Shown: positions 1-6,357, counted from the first letter of the stretch. The stretch is DNA of 6,421 bases from Paramuribaculum sp. (GCA_029058705.1 JAIDXA010000287.1:1-6421), one strand, 5' to 3'. Notes: generated from the letters alone by a model not told the origin. Numbers and translations are program-made.

Positions 1-1
1 C

Positions 2-1330
2 AATGAATGGAACAAAGAGCTGTCGAGGGTTAAAGTGGAGACGGATGATCAGGACGCTCTGACGAAGTTCTATACGGCGTTATACCACACGATGATTGTG
101 CCGGCGACGTTTTCGGATGTCGACGGTCATTACCGTGGCGCAGACGACAAGGTCCATCACAATCCAGAGATGACAACTTATACGACTTATTCGCTCTGGG
201 ACACATATCGCGCGCAGATGCCTCTGATGAGCATTCTTCATCCGGAGCGCAATGCCGACATGATCAACAATATGGTGGCTATCTGTGACGAGCAGGGCCG
301 TCTGCCGGTGTGGCATCTGTGGGCTAACGAGACCGACTGTATGGTGGGAAATCCGGGCATTATTCCGGTGGCCGACGCTATTGTCAAGAATCAGAAAGGC
401 ATAGACAGGGAGAAGGCCTATAAGGCTCTTCTGAAAACGGCAGCCGATACGGCGCGCGGGGGGCTGCTTCGTCAGGAGTATGGTTTCATTCCGTCAGACA
501 AGATGCTTGAGAGCATTGCCTATGATCTTGAGTATGCGATTGCCGACGGAGCTATAGCGCGTGCGGCCGAAGCGATGGGCGACACACTCAATGCCCGCAT
601 TTTTACGGAGCGCAGCCATTCATACCGCAATTATTTTGATCCATCGACCAAGTTTGCCCGCGGCAAAATGTCGGACGGGTCGTGGCGCACACCTTTCGAT
701 CCGAATGCGACGACGCATCGCGAGGATGACTATTGCGAGGGCAATGCCTGGCAGTATACATGGCTTGCGCCGCAGGATCTGGACGGCTTAGTCGAGCTCT
801 TCGGCTCGCGCGAGGCAACCGTGGCCAATCTGGATTCGCTTTTCACTGCATCGTCGGAGCTGACGGGCGACAATGCCTCGCCCGACATCACAGGCCTGAT
901 CGGCCAGTATGTGCATGGCAATGAGCCGTCGCACCACATTATTTATTTCTATACGATGCTTGGCGAGCCGGACAAGGCGGCAGACCGTGTGCGTCAGGTT
1001 CTCGACGAAATGTATACGGTTGTTCCCGACGGACTTGCCGGAAATGAGGATGCCGGACAGATGTCGGCGTGGTATATTCTTTCTTCGCTCGGATTCTATC
1101 CGGTTGAGCCAGCCGGAGCGCGCTACTGGTTCGGATCGCCGATTTTCGATACAGCTGAAATCGCAGTGCCCGGCGGCCGTTTCGTGGTCAGGACGAAGAA
1201 CAATTCTCCTGAAAACAAGTATATCCGTTCGGTTACTCTCAACGGAAAGCCATATGACAAGATGTTCATCGACCATGATGACATCATGAAGGGCGGTGAG
1301 CTTGTTTTTGAAATGGGGCCAGCCCGATAA
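2..1330 (+). CDS. GH92 family α-mannosidase, 3' part (5' end outside window)
   Basis: This is a glycoside hydrolase family 92 exo-α-mannosidase, a family of Ca-dependent inverting enzymes that release mannose from N-glycans and mannans. The frame is open from base 2, and family-like sequence (WNKELSRVKVET) precedes the GTG at 35, so that GTG is internal and the real start is upstream. The 442 visible residues cover the (α/α)6 catalytic barrel and the C-terminal strands; the N-terminal β-sandwich, roughly 300 residues in relatives, is missing. Family motifs in order are TTYSLWDTYRAQMPL, LPVWHLWANETDCMVG, EGNAWQYTW (Glu at 737-739), GLIGQYVHGNEPSHH (Glu at 923-925), GNEDAGQMSAWY (Glu/Asp at 1046-1051) and LGFYPVEPAG. 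The EGNAWQY Glu is my candidate general acid and the GNED pair candidate base or Ca ligands, from memory of the BT3990 structure and without an alignment. Linkage specificity cannot be read. The protein is probably periplasmic or surface-exposed, but the signal peptide is not visible. It ends at MGPAR, slightly short of the usual family C-terminus. Confidence 0.96.
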   Translation, partial: NEWNKELSRVKVETDDQDALTKFYTALYHTMIVPATFSDVDGHYRGADDKVHHNPEMTTYTTYSLWDTYRAQMPLMSILHPERNADMINNMVAICDEQGRLPVWHLWANETDCMVGNPGIIPVADAIVKNQKGIDREKAYKALLKTAADTARGGLLRQEYGFIPSDKMLESIAYDLEYAIADGAIARAAEAMGDTLNARIFTERSHSYRNYFDPSTKFARGKMSDGSWRTPFDPNATTHREDDYCEGNAWQYTWLAPQDLDGLVELFGSREATVANLDSLFTASSELTGDNASPDITGLIGQYVHGNEPSHHIIYFYTMLGEPDKAADRVRQVLDEMYTVVPDGLAGNEDAGQMSAWYILSSLGFYPVEPAGARYWFGSPIFDTAEIAVPGGRFVVRTKNNSPENKYIRSVTLNGKPYDKMFIDHDDIMKGGELVFEMGPAR

Positions 1331-1356
1331 ATTATAGAAACTTTTATTCATTATTG

Positions 1357-1389
1357 CTGCCGGACCCTGCGAGAGCGGGAGTCCGGCAG
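1357..1389 (+). terminator. Hairpin after the GH92 gene, possible weak terminator
   Basis: A 9-bp perfect outer stem (CTGCCGGAC 1357-1365 with GTCCGGCAG 1381-1389) continues, past a single bulged A at 1380, into a 5-bp inner stem (1366-1370 with 1375-1379, one G·T wobble). It is closed by a GAGA loop of the GNRA type. It lies 27 bases after the GH92 stop. Only TTTGTG follows, so the U-tract is poor. It may be a weak intrinsic terminator or a 3' stability hairpin that lets some transcription reach the transporter gene. Confidence 0.5.
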
Positions 1390-1417
1390 TTTGTGAAATG
1401 TAATCAGACTGAATATC

Positions 1418-2305
1418 ATGTGGGTTGGATTCGCTCTTGTGTCGGCATTGTGTCTCGGTTTTTATGATGTGATGAAGAAGCTGTCGGTGCGCGACAACGA
1501 TGTGCTTGCTGTGTTGCTGCTGAATACGTTTTTCGGCGCTCTACTGATGTCGCCGGTGATTATCGGCGGTTTGGCCAACGGTTCTGCCGGCCTTGGCGGC
1601 GGGGGGGCCGGCCATTTGCTGATTTTAGCCAAGGCGGTCATCGTGTTGTTGTCGTGGCTTCCGGGCTATTTTGCAATCAAGCATCTGCCGCTGACAATCC
1701 AGGGGCCGATCAATGCTTCGCGTCCGGTCATGGTGCTTGTAGGGGCTGTCGCTATCTTTGGCGAACGGCTTAACTGGATCCAGTGGATCGGGATTTTGCT
1801 TGGCTTTGCATCACTTTTTTTTATTTCGAGAATCGGAAGCCGCGAGGGGTTTTCGTTTCGGGAGTCGCGTTGGATTCTGCTTTCGATCGCGGCGGCCGTT
1901 ATGGGTGCTGTCAGCGCTCTCTATGACAAGTTTCTGCTGAAACGGTTTGATCCGCTGGAGGTTCAGGCGTGGTATTCGCTCTATCAGTGTGTGGTGATGG
2001 GCTGTTCGATACTGGTGGTCCGGAGGGTTGTGAGGCGGGGCGGGGCGAGCCCTCGTTTCCGGTGGCGGTGGACGATTCTGTTCATACCGCTTTTTCTGAC
2101 GGCTGCCGATATCGCTTATTTTCATGCGCTTTCGATGCCGGACTCCATGATTTCGGTTGTGTCGATGATACGCCGTGGGAGTGTGCTGATACCGTTTCTT
2201 TACGGAGTTTTTGCGCTTCATGAGCGTAATGTCAAGGTCAAACTCCTGGATCTGAGTGTGCTTCTGTTGTCGCTTGTGTTGCTTGTGGTCGGTTCGTCGA
2301 TGTAG
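1418..2305 (+). CDS. DMT superfamily (EamA-type) transporter
   Basis: This 295-residue protein is almost all hydrophobic helices and is predicted to sit in the inner membrane with about ten spanning segments, near residues 2-20, 28-50, 66-88, 93-115, 119-138, 151-172, 182-203, 217-236, 243-267 and 274-293. It has the duplicated layout of the drug/metabolite transporter superfamily. The first half ends in the typical pattern RPVMVLVGAVAIFGERLNW followed by WIGILLGFASLFF (residues 102-135). The second half repeats it as SVLIPFLYGVFALHERN plus a last helix (255-293). Such proteins export or exchange small metabolites, but the substrate cannot be read from sequence. The ATG at 1418 begins directly with the first helix; no Shine-Dalgarno is seen, as is normal for this phylum. 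A glycine-rich loop (residues 58-65) is encoded by a run of seven G. It lies 87 bp after the GH92 gene and 110 bp before the channel gene, on the same strand; I found no convincing promoter of its own. Confidence 0.9.
   Translation: MWVGFALVSALCLGFYDVMKKLSVRDNDVLAVLLLNTFFGALLMSPVIIGGLANGSAGLGGGGAGHLLILAKAVIVLLSWLPGYFAIKHLPLTIQGPINASRPVMVLVGAVAIFGERLNWIQWIGILLGFASLFFISRIGSREGFSFRESRWILLSIAAAVMGAVSALYDKFLLKRFDPLEVQAWYSLYQCVVMGCSILVVRRVVRRGGASPRFRWRWTILFIPLFLTAADIAYFHALSMPDSMISVVSMIRRGSVLIPFLYGVFALHERNVKVKLLDLSVLLLSLVLLVVGSSM
1601..1607 (+). repeat. Run of seven G inside the transporter gene
   Basis: Seven consecutive G lie in the codons for the glycine-rich loop between helices 2 and 3 of the transporter. 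Gain or loss of one base would shift the frame near residue 61. The run is short for true phase variation, so it may simply reflect Gly codons (GGC GGG GGG GCC). Confidence 0.5.
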
Positions 2306-2415
2306 AAAGCTGCTGTTGATGGATTGACCGCCGTGGCGCGTGATGCGAAACCATTTGTCGGGGGAGAGTGTTATAGTGGCAGAAAATACAATAACCGATT
2401 AATAATTCTGTCATT

Positions 2416-3690
2416 ATGCTTTGTGAAATCATTCCCACGCATGCTGTTGCGGCCTGGCTGCTGATCCATATCGACCGTATTCTCGACTGGGCGGGCCTTG
2501 GGCGCGACCGGACAATAGAGGAGATTGTCTATGTGTTGCTTATTGTTATAGTCGCGCTGGCAATAGGCTGGGTTTGCCGCAGGGTGGTCCTGTGGTTTTC
2601 GCAGCGGCTTGTCAAGTGGCGAAACACACCGTTTACACAGGATATGCTGCGTTTCCACGTGCTGACGCGCTGCAGCCATATCATTCCGCCGCTTGTTATC
2701 ATGGGGCTCATTCCGTTTGCATTCGACAGTCAGTCGGTTGTGTTGCACGGTGCTAAAATCGGTCTCGAGATTTATACGGTCATTACGTTTGCGATGGCTT
2801 TTATCGTGGTGAATACATTTCTATGGACTCGTTTCAATGAGCGTGAGAACACCAAGAATCTTCCGCTGAAGGGAATTCTTGATGTCTGCAATGGCTTTGT
2901 GTGGATGATAGCTGTCATAATAATCGGTTCCATTCTGTTGGAGAAATCTCCGGTGGCGCTGCTGACCGGTCTCGGAGCGTTCGCCACGGTGCTGATGCTT
3001 ATTTTCAAGGACAGTATTCTCGGTTTTGTCGCGGGAATACAGCTTTCGCAGAATGATATGCTTCGTGTAGGAGACTGGATTGTTGTGCCGTCCACGATAG
3101 CCAACGGCATCGTGACAGATGTTTCGCTTACGGCAGTCAAGGTGCAGAACTGGGATAATACCATAGTGACACTGCCGCCATATACTCTTGTCAGTACTTC
3201 TTTCCAGAATTGGCGTGGAATGACAGAGGCCGGCTGGCGGCTTATCAGCAAGACTATCCTGATAGATACGGATTCGGTCAGTCCTGCCGACGAAGAACTT
3301 AAAGCGGCTGCTGCCAAACTTCCGGGAATGGCCGAGTATATTAAGAAAATCGAGAGCACTGGCCAATGCTATGACCCCGGAGTCGCTGTTGTCAACGGTT
3401 CGATTGAAACCAATCTCGGATTGCTGAGGGCATATATGTGTTATTATCTGATCCATCATCCGCAGATAGCCACCGATCAGCAGATATTGGTCAATATCAA
3501 GTCGCCGGAAGCCAATGGTATGGCTTTGCAGATCTATTGCTATACGACTACGGCCTGGACCGCGTATGAGGCTGTGATGAGTGAGATTTTCGAGCATGTG
3601 GCTGTTGTTGCCCCCAAACTCGGACTAAGGTTGTTCAACGCACCGGCCGGGACGGATATAGCATCTCTTTCTCAGAAACCTGAAAAATGA
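2416..3690 (+). CDS. ybdG: MscS-family mechanosensitive channel, YbdG type
   Basis: This 424-residue inner-membrane protein resembles E. coli YbdG (about 415 residues), a mechanosensitive channel of miniconductance type that helps cells survive or sense osmotic change. Four likely membrane helices lie near residues 35-60, 84-103, 112-137 and 155-175. They are followed by the pore-lining helix and the start of the MscS β-domain: LLTGLGAFATVLMLIFKDSI (182-201), then VAGIQLSQNDMLRVGDWIVV (205-224). VKVQNWDNTIVTLPPYTLVS (241-260) and SFQNWRGM (262-269) are close to the YbdG version of this domain and unlike short MscS. The rest (270-410) is the cytoplasmic region, ending in the family pattern GLRLFNAPAGTD. 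The ATG at 2416 is preceded by an AT-rich stretch (AATAATTCTGTCATT), typical of Bacteroidetes starts. The TGA at 3688-3690 abuts the terminator stem. No convincing promoter was found in the 110 bp upstream, so read-through from the transporter is possible. Confidence 0.94.
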   Translation: MLCEIIPTHAVAAWLLIHIDRILDWAGLGRDRTIEEIVYVLLIVIVALAIGWVCRRVVLWFSQRLVKWRNTPFTQDMLRFHVLTRCSHIIPPLVIMGLIPFAFDSQSVVLHGAKIGLEIYTVITFAMAFIVVNTFLWTRFNERENTKNLPLKGILDVCNGFVWMIAVIIIGSILLEKSPVALLTGLGAFATVLMLIFKDSILGFVAGIQLSQNDMLRVGDWIVVPSTIANGIVTDVSLTAVKVQNWDNTIVTLPPYTLVSTSFQNWRGMTEAGWRLISKTILIDTDSVSPADEELKAAAAKLPGMAEYIKKIESTGQCYDPGVAVVNGSIETNLGLLRAYMCYYLIHHPQIATDQQILVNIKSPEANGMALQIYCYTTTAWTAYEAVMSEIFEHVAVVAPKLGLRLFNAPAGTDIASLSQKPEK

Positions 3691-3691
3691 C

Positions 3692-3739
3692 AGAGAGGGA
3701 CATGGCCGCGAATTGTGGATCGAAACCGTGTCCCTCTCT
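3692..3739. terminator. Bidirectional intrinsic terminator between convergent genes
   Basis: An 11-bp perfect stem, AGAGAGGGACA (3692-3702) with TGTCCCTCTCT (3729-3739), extends three more pairs inward with one wobble. A small secondary hairpin sits in the loop (CCGC 3706-3709 with GTGG 3715-3718). On the + strand it is followed by TTGTTTATTTTG; on the - strand by TGTCATTTTTCAG. It starts one base after the channel's stop codon and lies 27 bases beyond the stop of the convergent β-barrel gene, so it can end transcripts from both sides. Confidence 0.88.
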
Positions 3740-3766
3740 TGTTTATTTTGACTTCGGAACTCTTTC

Positions 3767-4387
3767 TCAGAAGAAGTAGCTGACACGCAGATTCCATGTT
3801 GAGTTGCGCGCCGAATAGTTTGTCAGGATCTTGTCTTTGAGCGCATATGTAAGCCCCATGGTGTATCCGGCCGAAACCTGCCAGTTGCGTTTTATTTCCG
3901 CTCCAATGCCGAAGTCCACTCCAAGTTCGCCGAAAGGATATGACAGACAGTCGAGTTTGCTGTGGCCGACAAGCAGCCCGACCGAGGGCCCGGCGTATGC
4001 AAACGGGGCGAGGATGTCTTCAAATCCGTTGAGGTTGGTGTATTTATAGCGCAGGTGGAATGGAATTACGAGATAGTGGAGATAGGAACGTTCGGTTCCG
4101 TATCCCTGGGCTTCCCACATTTTGCGGCTTCCGAGATGGAGTGTTGCTCCGCGCTGTTCGTAATAGAGACCGAAGTCAACACCGAATCCGATTCCGGGAA
4201 ACATCAGTTCGGCAACGACACCGGCTGAATATCCGACACTTTTGTCGATGTCGATCAGGTCCTGTTTGAAACGCAGGTTTGTCACATCGCCTCCGACCAT
4301 GGCCCCATAACGGAACTGGGCGTTGGCGACTGATGCCGAAGCAATGGCGATTATGGCTATGAGGAGTGAGATGATTTTCCTTTTCAT
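3767..4387 (-). CDS. Secreted outer-membrane β-barrel protein (PorT/OMP_b-brl-like)
   Basis: This is a 206-residue protein with a clear Sec signal peptide: MKRK, a hydrophobic core (residues 5-20), and a likely cleavage site ANA|Q after residue 23. The 183-residue mature part shows alternating aromatic/hydrophobic and polar residues as in β-strands (for example FGVDFGLYYEQRG, HYLVIPFHLRYKYT, APFAYAGPSVGLLVG, WQVSAGYTMGLTYAL). It ends in WNLRVSYFF, and a C-terminal Phe is a typical recognition signal for outer-membrane barrel assembly. The size suggests about eight strands, like the small PorT/OMP_b-brl_2 barrels common in Bacteroidetes. The precise function is unknown; a structural or glycan-related role would be guesswork. 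It is transcribed alone, convergent with the channel gene and divergent from gpmI. A Bacteroidetes promoter with an overlapping inverted repeat lies about 90-120 bp upstream of its start. The ATG (CAT at 4385-4387) is fixed by the signal peptide. Confidence 0.88.
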   Translation of the reverse strand: MKRKIISLLIAIIAIASASVANAQFRYGAMVGGDVTNLRFKQDLIDIDKSVGYSAGVVAELMFPGIGFGVDFGLYYEQRGATLHLGSRKMWEAQGYGTERSYLHYLVIPFHLRYKYTNLNGFEDILAPFAYAGPSVGLLVGHSKLDCLSYPFGELGVDFGIGAEIKRNWQVSAGYTMGLTYALKDKILTNYSARNSTWNLRVSYFF

Positions 4388-4420
4388 TTTTTTGAGTAGT
4401 TCTTGATTTGGGGTGGTGGA

Positions 4421-4440
4421 GAGCGGAAAACCGACCGCTC
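4421..4440 (-). other. Hairpin in the leader of the β-barrel mRNA
   Basis: A perfect 6-bp inverted repeat, GAGCGG (4421-4426) and CCGCTC (4435-4440), encloses an 8-base loop. It lies inside the predicted 5' untranslated leader, about 34 bases before the start codon. No U-tract follows on the transcribed strand, so it is not a terminator. It may affect mRNA stability or translation, or be chance. Confidence 0.4.
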
Positions 4441-4475
4441 GTGTGTGTCGTGATCCGACGCTTTGAATAACTTGG

Positions 4476-4507
4476 CAAAGTTAACCACATTCCGTCTAAT
4501 CTGCAAG
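4476..4507 (-). promoter_or_regulatory. Bacteroidetes-type promoter for the β-barrel gene
   Basis: Read on the - strand, a perfect -7 box TAACTTTG (4483-4476, consensus TAnnTTTG) follows a -33 element CTTG (4507-4504, consensus TTTG or TTG) after a 20-bp spacer, inside the usual range. Transcription would start near 4470 and give a leader of about 80 bases. The -33 element lies within the inverted repeat 4497-4522. Confidence 0.75.
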
Positions 4508-4522
4508 CCAACGGGCAGATTA
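4497..4522. promoter_or_regulatory. Inverted repeat on the -33 box, candidate operator
   Basis: TAATCTGC (4497-4504) and GCAGATTA (4515-4522) form a perfect 8-bp inverted repeat around a 10-base centre. Its left arm and centre cover the -33 element of the β-barrel promoter. The geometry (18 bp between corresponding arm positions) fits a dimeric DNA-binding regulator blocking or contacting RNA polymerase. A third near-identical half-site, GTAGATTA, occurs at 4609-4616. The regulator is unknown. Confidence 0.5.
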
Positions 4523-4734
4523 AACATTTTTAAACATGTTGCCGCAGAGGGTTGCCGACGGGGACGGATTTGTTTGGCTGCAAGGCTGATGCCGGTTGTT
4601 AACGTGCGGTAGATTAGTGTGATGTGTGTTGTTTCGACCGATGCGGGATGAGGTCTGCGGTTTTGAGATAAGCGGAAATTGAATGTTTTCGGTGTGAAAT
4701 TGTCGGCCGGATATGAAAAATCGTGTGTGGAAAC
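4523..4734. other. Central intergenic stretch with no recognised feature
   Basis: These 212 bases lie between the two divergent promoter regions. I see no credible coding frame with a proper start, no TAnnTTTG box with a suitably spaced -33 element on either strand, and no strong terminator. The only noted items are a half-site-like GTAGATTA at 4609-4616 and a short direct repeat GTTGCCG (4539-4545 and 4551-4557). The space is larger than two simple promoters need. Confidence 0.5.
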
Positions 4735-4767
4735 TTTGGCAGAGGTGGTGGAAAATGTGTAAATTTG
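4735..4767 (+). promoter_or_regulatory. Bacteroidetes-type promoter for gpmI
   Basis: The -33 element TTTG (4735-4738) and the -7 box TAAATTTG (4760-4767) both match the primary sigma factor consensus perfectly, with a 21-bp spacer. Transcription would start near 4774, giving a leader of about 30 bases before the ATG at 4804. This also rules out the in-frame GTG at 4723, which lies upstream of the promoter. Confidence 0.82.
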
Positions 4768-4776
4768 CAGCCAAAA

Positions 4777-4792
4777 CAAACAATCAAACAAT
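4777..4792 (+). repeat. Tandem CAAACAAT ×2 in the gpmI leader
   Basis: Two exact copies of CAAACAAT stand side by side just after the predicted transcription start. The leader is A-rich with no Shine-Dalgarno, which is how well-translated Bacteroidetes genes are commonly built, so the repeat may only reflect selection for an unstructured A-rich leader. Confidence 0.6.
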
Positions 4793-4803
4793 ATCGAACG
4801 ACC

Positions 4804-6318
4804 ATGGCGAAAAAAGCTTTGTTAATGATTCTTGACGGATGGGGCATCGGAAACCATTCGAAAAGCGATGTCATCTATTCAACACCGACTCCTTATTGGG
4901 ATTCGCTTGTTGCCAAATATCCTCATTCAGAACTGCAGGCAAGTGGCGAAAATGTAGGCCTTCCCGACGGTCAGATGGGAAATTCTGAAGTCGGCCACCT
5001 TAATATCGGTGCCGGCCGTGTGCTTTATCAGGATCTTGTCAAGATCAACAAGGCGTGTGCCGACGGATCGATTCTGGAGAATCCCGAGATTGTCAATGCG
5101 TTCAGCTATGCGAGAGATAACGGCAAAGCGATCCATTTCATGGGTCTTACGTCGGACGGAGGAGTACATTCTTCGCTTGATCATCTATTCGCATTGTGTG
5201 ACATTGCGAAGCATTATGGTCTTGAAAAAGTATATATCCACTGTTTTATGGATGGCCGAGACACGGATCCCCGATCAGGAGCCGGATTCATCGAACAGCT
5301 CGAGGCGCATTGCGCAAAGAGCGCGGGCGTTGTCGCGTCGATTATCGGACGCTATTATGCGATGGACCGTGACAAACGCTGGGAACGCGTCAAGGTTGCC
5401 TATGACCTTCTCGTCAAAGGCGAGGGCGAACAGACGGCCGACATGGCAGGAGCAGTGCGCCGGAGCTATGAAGCGGATGTCACCGATGAGTTTATCAAGC
5501 CAATAAACAATTCAAGCGTTGACGGAACGATCAAAGAGGGCGATGCCGTCATATTCTTCAACTACCGCAACGACCGTGCGAAGGAGCTGACTGTCGCTTT
5601 GACACAGCATGACATTCCGGAAGCAGACATGAAAGTCATTCCGGGGCTGCAGTATTATTGCATGACTCCCTACGACGCTTCGTTTACAGGCGTTCACATT
5701 CTCTTTAACAAGGAAAATGTAGACAATACTCTCGGAGAGTATCTTTCGAAGCTTGACAAGAAACAGCTCCACATTGCCGAAACGGAGAAATATGCCCACG
5801 TTACATTCTTCTTCAACGGCGGACGCGAGGCTCCCTATGAAGGCGAGGAGCGCATTCTGGTCGCATCTCCGAAGGTAGCGACCTATGATCTGAAGCCGGA
5901 AATGAGCGCCTATGAGGTCTGTGACAAACTCTGCGATGCCATCATGTCGGAAAAATATGACTTCATTGTTGTCAATTACGCCAATGGAGACATGGTTGGA
6001 CATACGGGTGTCTATGAGGCGATTGAAAAGGCTGTGAAGGCAGTCGATGCCTGTGTGGAGAAGACCGTCGAAGCAGCGAAGGCAGCCGATTACGAGGTCA
6101 TCATCATAGCTGACCATGGAAATGCGGACAACGCAGTCAACCCTGACGGGACTCCCAACACGGCTCACTCACTGAACCCGGTGCCATGTATCTACGTTAC
6201 TTCCCGTGAAGGCGCACATGTAGAAGATGGCAAACTGGCCGATGTCGCTCCGACAATTCTTTCGATCATGGGTCTTCCCCAGCCGAAAGAGATGACGGGA
6301 CATTCGTTGATCGGTTAA
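4804..6318 (+). CDS. gpmI: 2,3-bisphosphoglycerate-independent phosphoglycerate mutase
   Basis: This cytoplasmic, Mn-dependent enzyme interconverts 3- and 2-phosphoglycerate in glycolysis and gluconeogenesis. The 504 residues match the family's usual length of about 510. Key motifs are DGWG with metal-binding Asp11; GQMGNSEVGH with the phosphorylated Ser61; TSDGGVHSS with His122; DGRDTDP (150-156); GRYYAMDRDKRWER, which contacts substrate; and, near the C-terminus, NYANGDMVGHTG, IIADHGNADN and NTAHSLNPVP, which supply the second group of metal ligands. No key residue is missing. The order, a split phosphatase domain around an inserted phosphotransferase domain, is intact. The start at ATG 4804 (MAKKALLMILDGWG) is chosen because homologues begin here and the only longer frame starts at a GTG upstream of the promoter. 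The gene has its own promoter, is divergent from the β-barrel gene, and shows no hairpin terminator in the 39 bases after its stop, so it may be cotranscribed with what follows. Confidence 0.98.
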   Translation: MAKKALLMILDGWGIGNHSKSDVIYSTPTPYWDSLVAKYPHSELQASGENVGLPDGQMGNSEVGHLNIGAGRVLYQDLVKINKACADGSILENPEIVNAFSYARDNGKAIHFMGLTSDGGVHSSLDHLFALCDIAKHYGLEKVYIHCFMDGRDTDPRSGAGFIEQLEAHCAKSAGVVASIIGRYYAMDRDKRWERVKVAYDLLVKGEGEQTADMAGAVRRSYEADVTDEFIKPINNSSVDGTIKEGDAVIFFNYRNDRAKELTVALTQHDIPEADMKVIPGLQYYCMTPYDASFTGVHILFNKENVDNTLGEYLSKLDKKQLHIAETEKYAHVTFFFNGGREAPYEGEERILVASPKVATYDLKPEMSAYEVCDKLCDAIMSEKYDFIVVNYANGDMVGHTGVYEAIEKAVKAVDACVEKTVEAAKAADYEVIIIADHGNADNAVNPDGTPNTAHSLNPVPCIYVTSREGAHVEDGKLADVAPTILSIMGLPQPKEMTGHSLIG

Positions 6319-6357
6319 GAGAATGTTTGAATTTAAACCGCGTTAACAATAAAACGA

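Noticed and set aside
35..37. GTG as the start of the GH92 gene
   Set aside because: The frame is open upstream to base 2 with family-like sequence, and about 300 N-terminal residues of the family would be missing; the true start lies outside the window.
788..1351. Open frame of 187 codons on the - strand
   Set aside because: Antisense to the conserved GH92 catalytic region; no signal peptide, domain or proper context.
2354..2410. Promoter for the channel gene (TTTG at 2354-2357, TAATTCTG at 2403-2410)
   Set aside because: The two elements are 45 bp apart instead of about 20, and the -7-like box would place transcription start on the start codon.
2821..3597. Long open frame of 258 codons on the - strand
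   Set aside because: It lies wholly antisense to the strongly supported channel gene, with no recognisable protein features.
4723..4803. 27-residue N-terminal extension of GpmI from a GTG
   Set aside because: It overlaps a perfect promoter and has no counterpart in the family.
4384..4874. Several - strand frames of 86-135 codons in the intergenic region and its flanks
   Set aside because: They run across both promoters, are rich in His, Thr, Pro and Ser without any family pattern, and overlap one another in different frames.
5512..6168. Open frame of 218 codons on the - strand
   Set aside because: Antisense to gpmI; its composition is what the reverse of a coding strand gives, and no family motif is visible.
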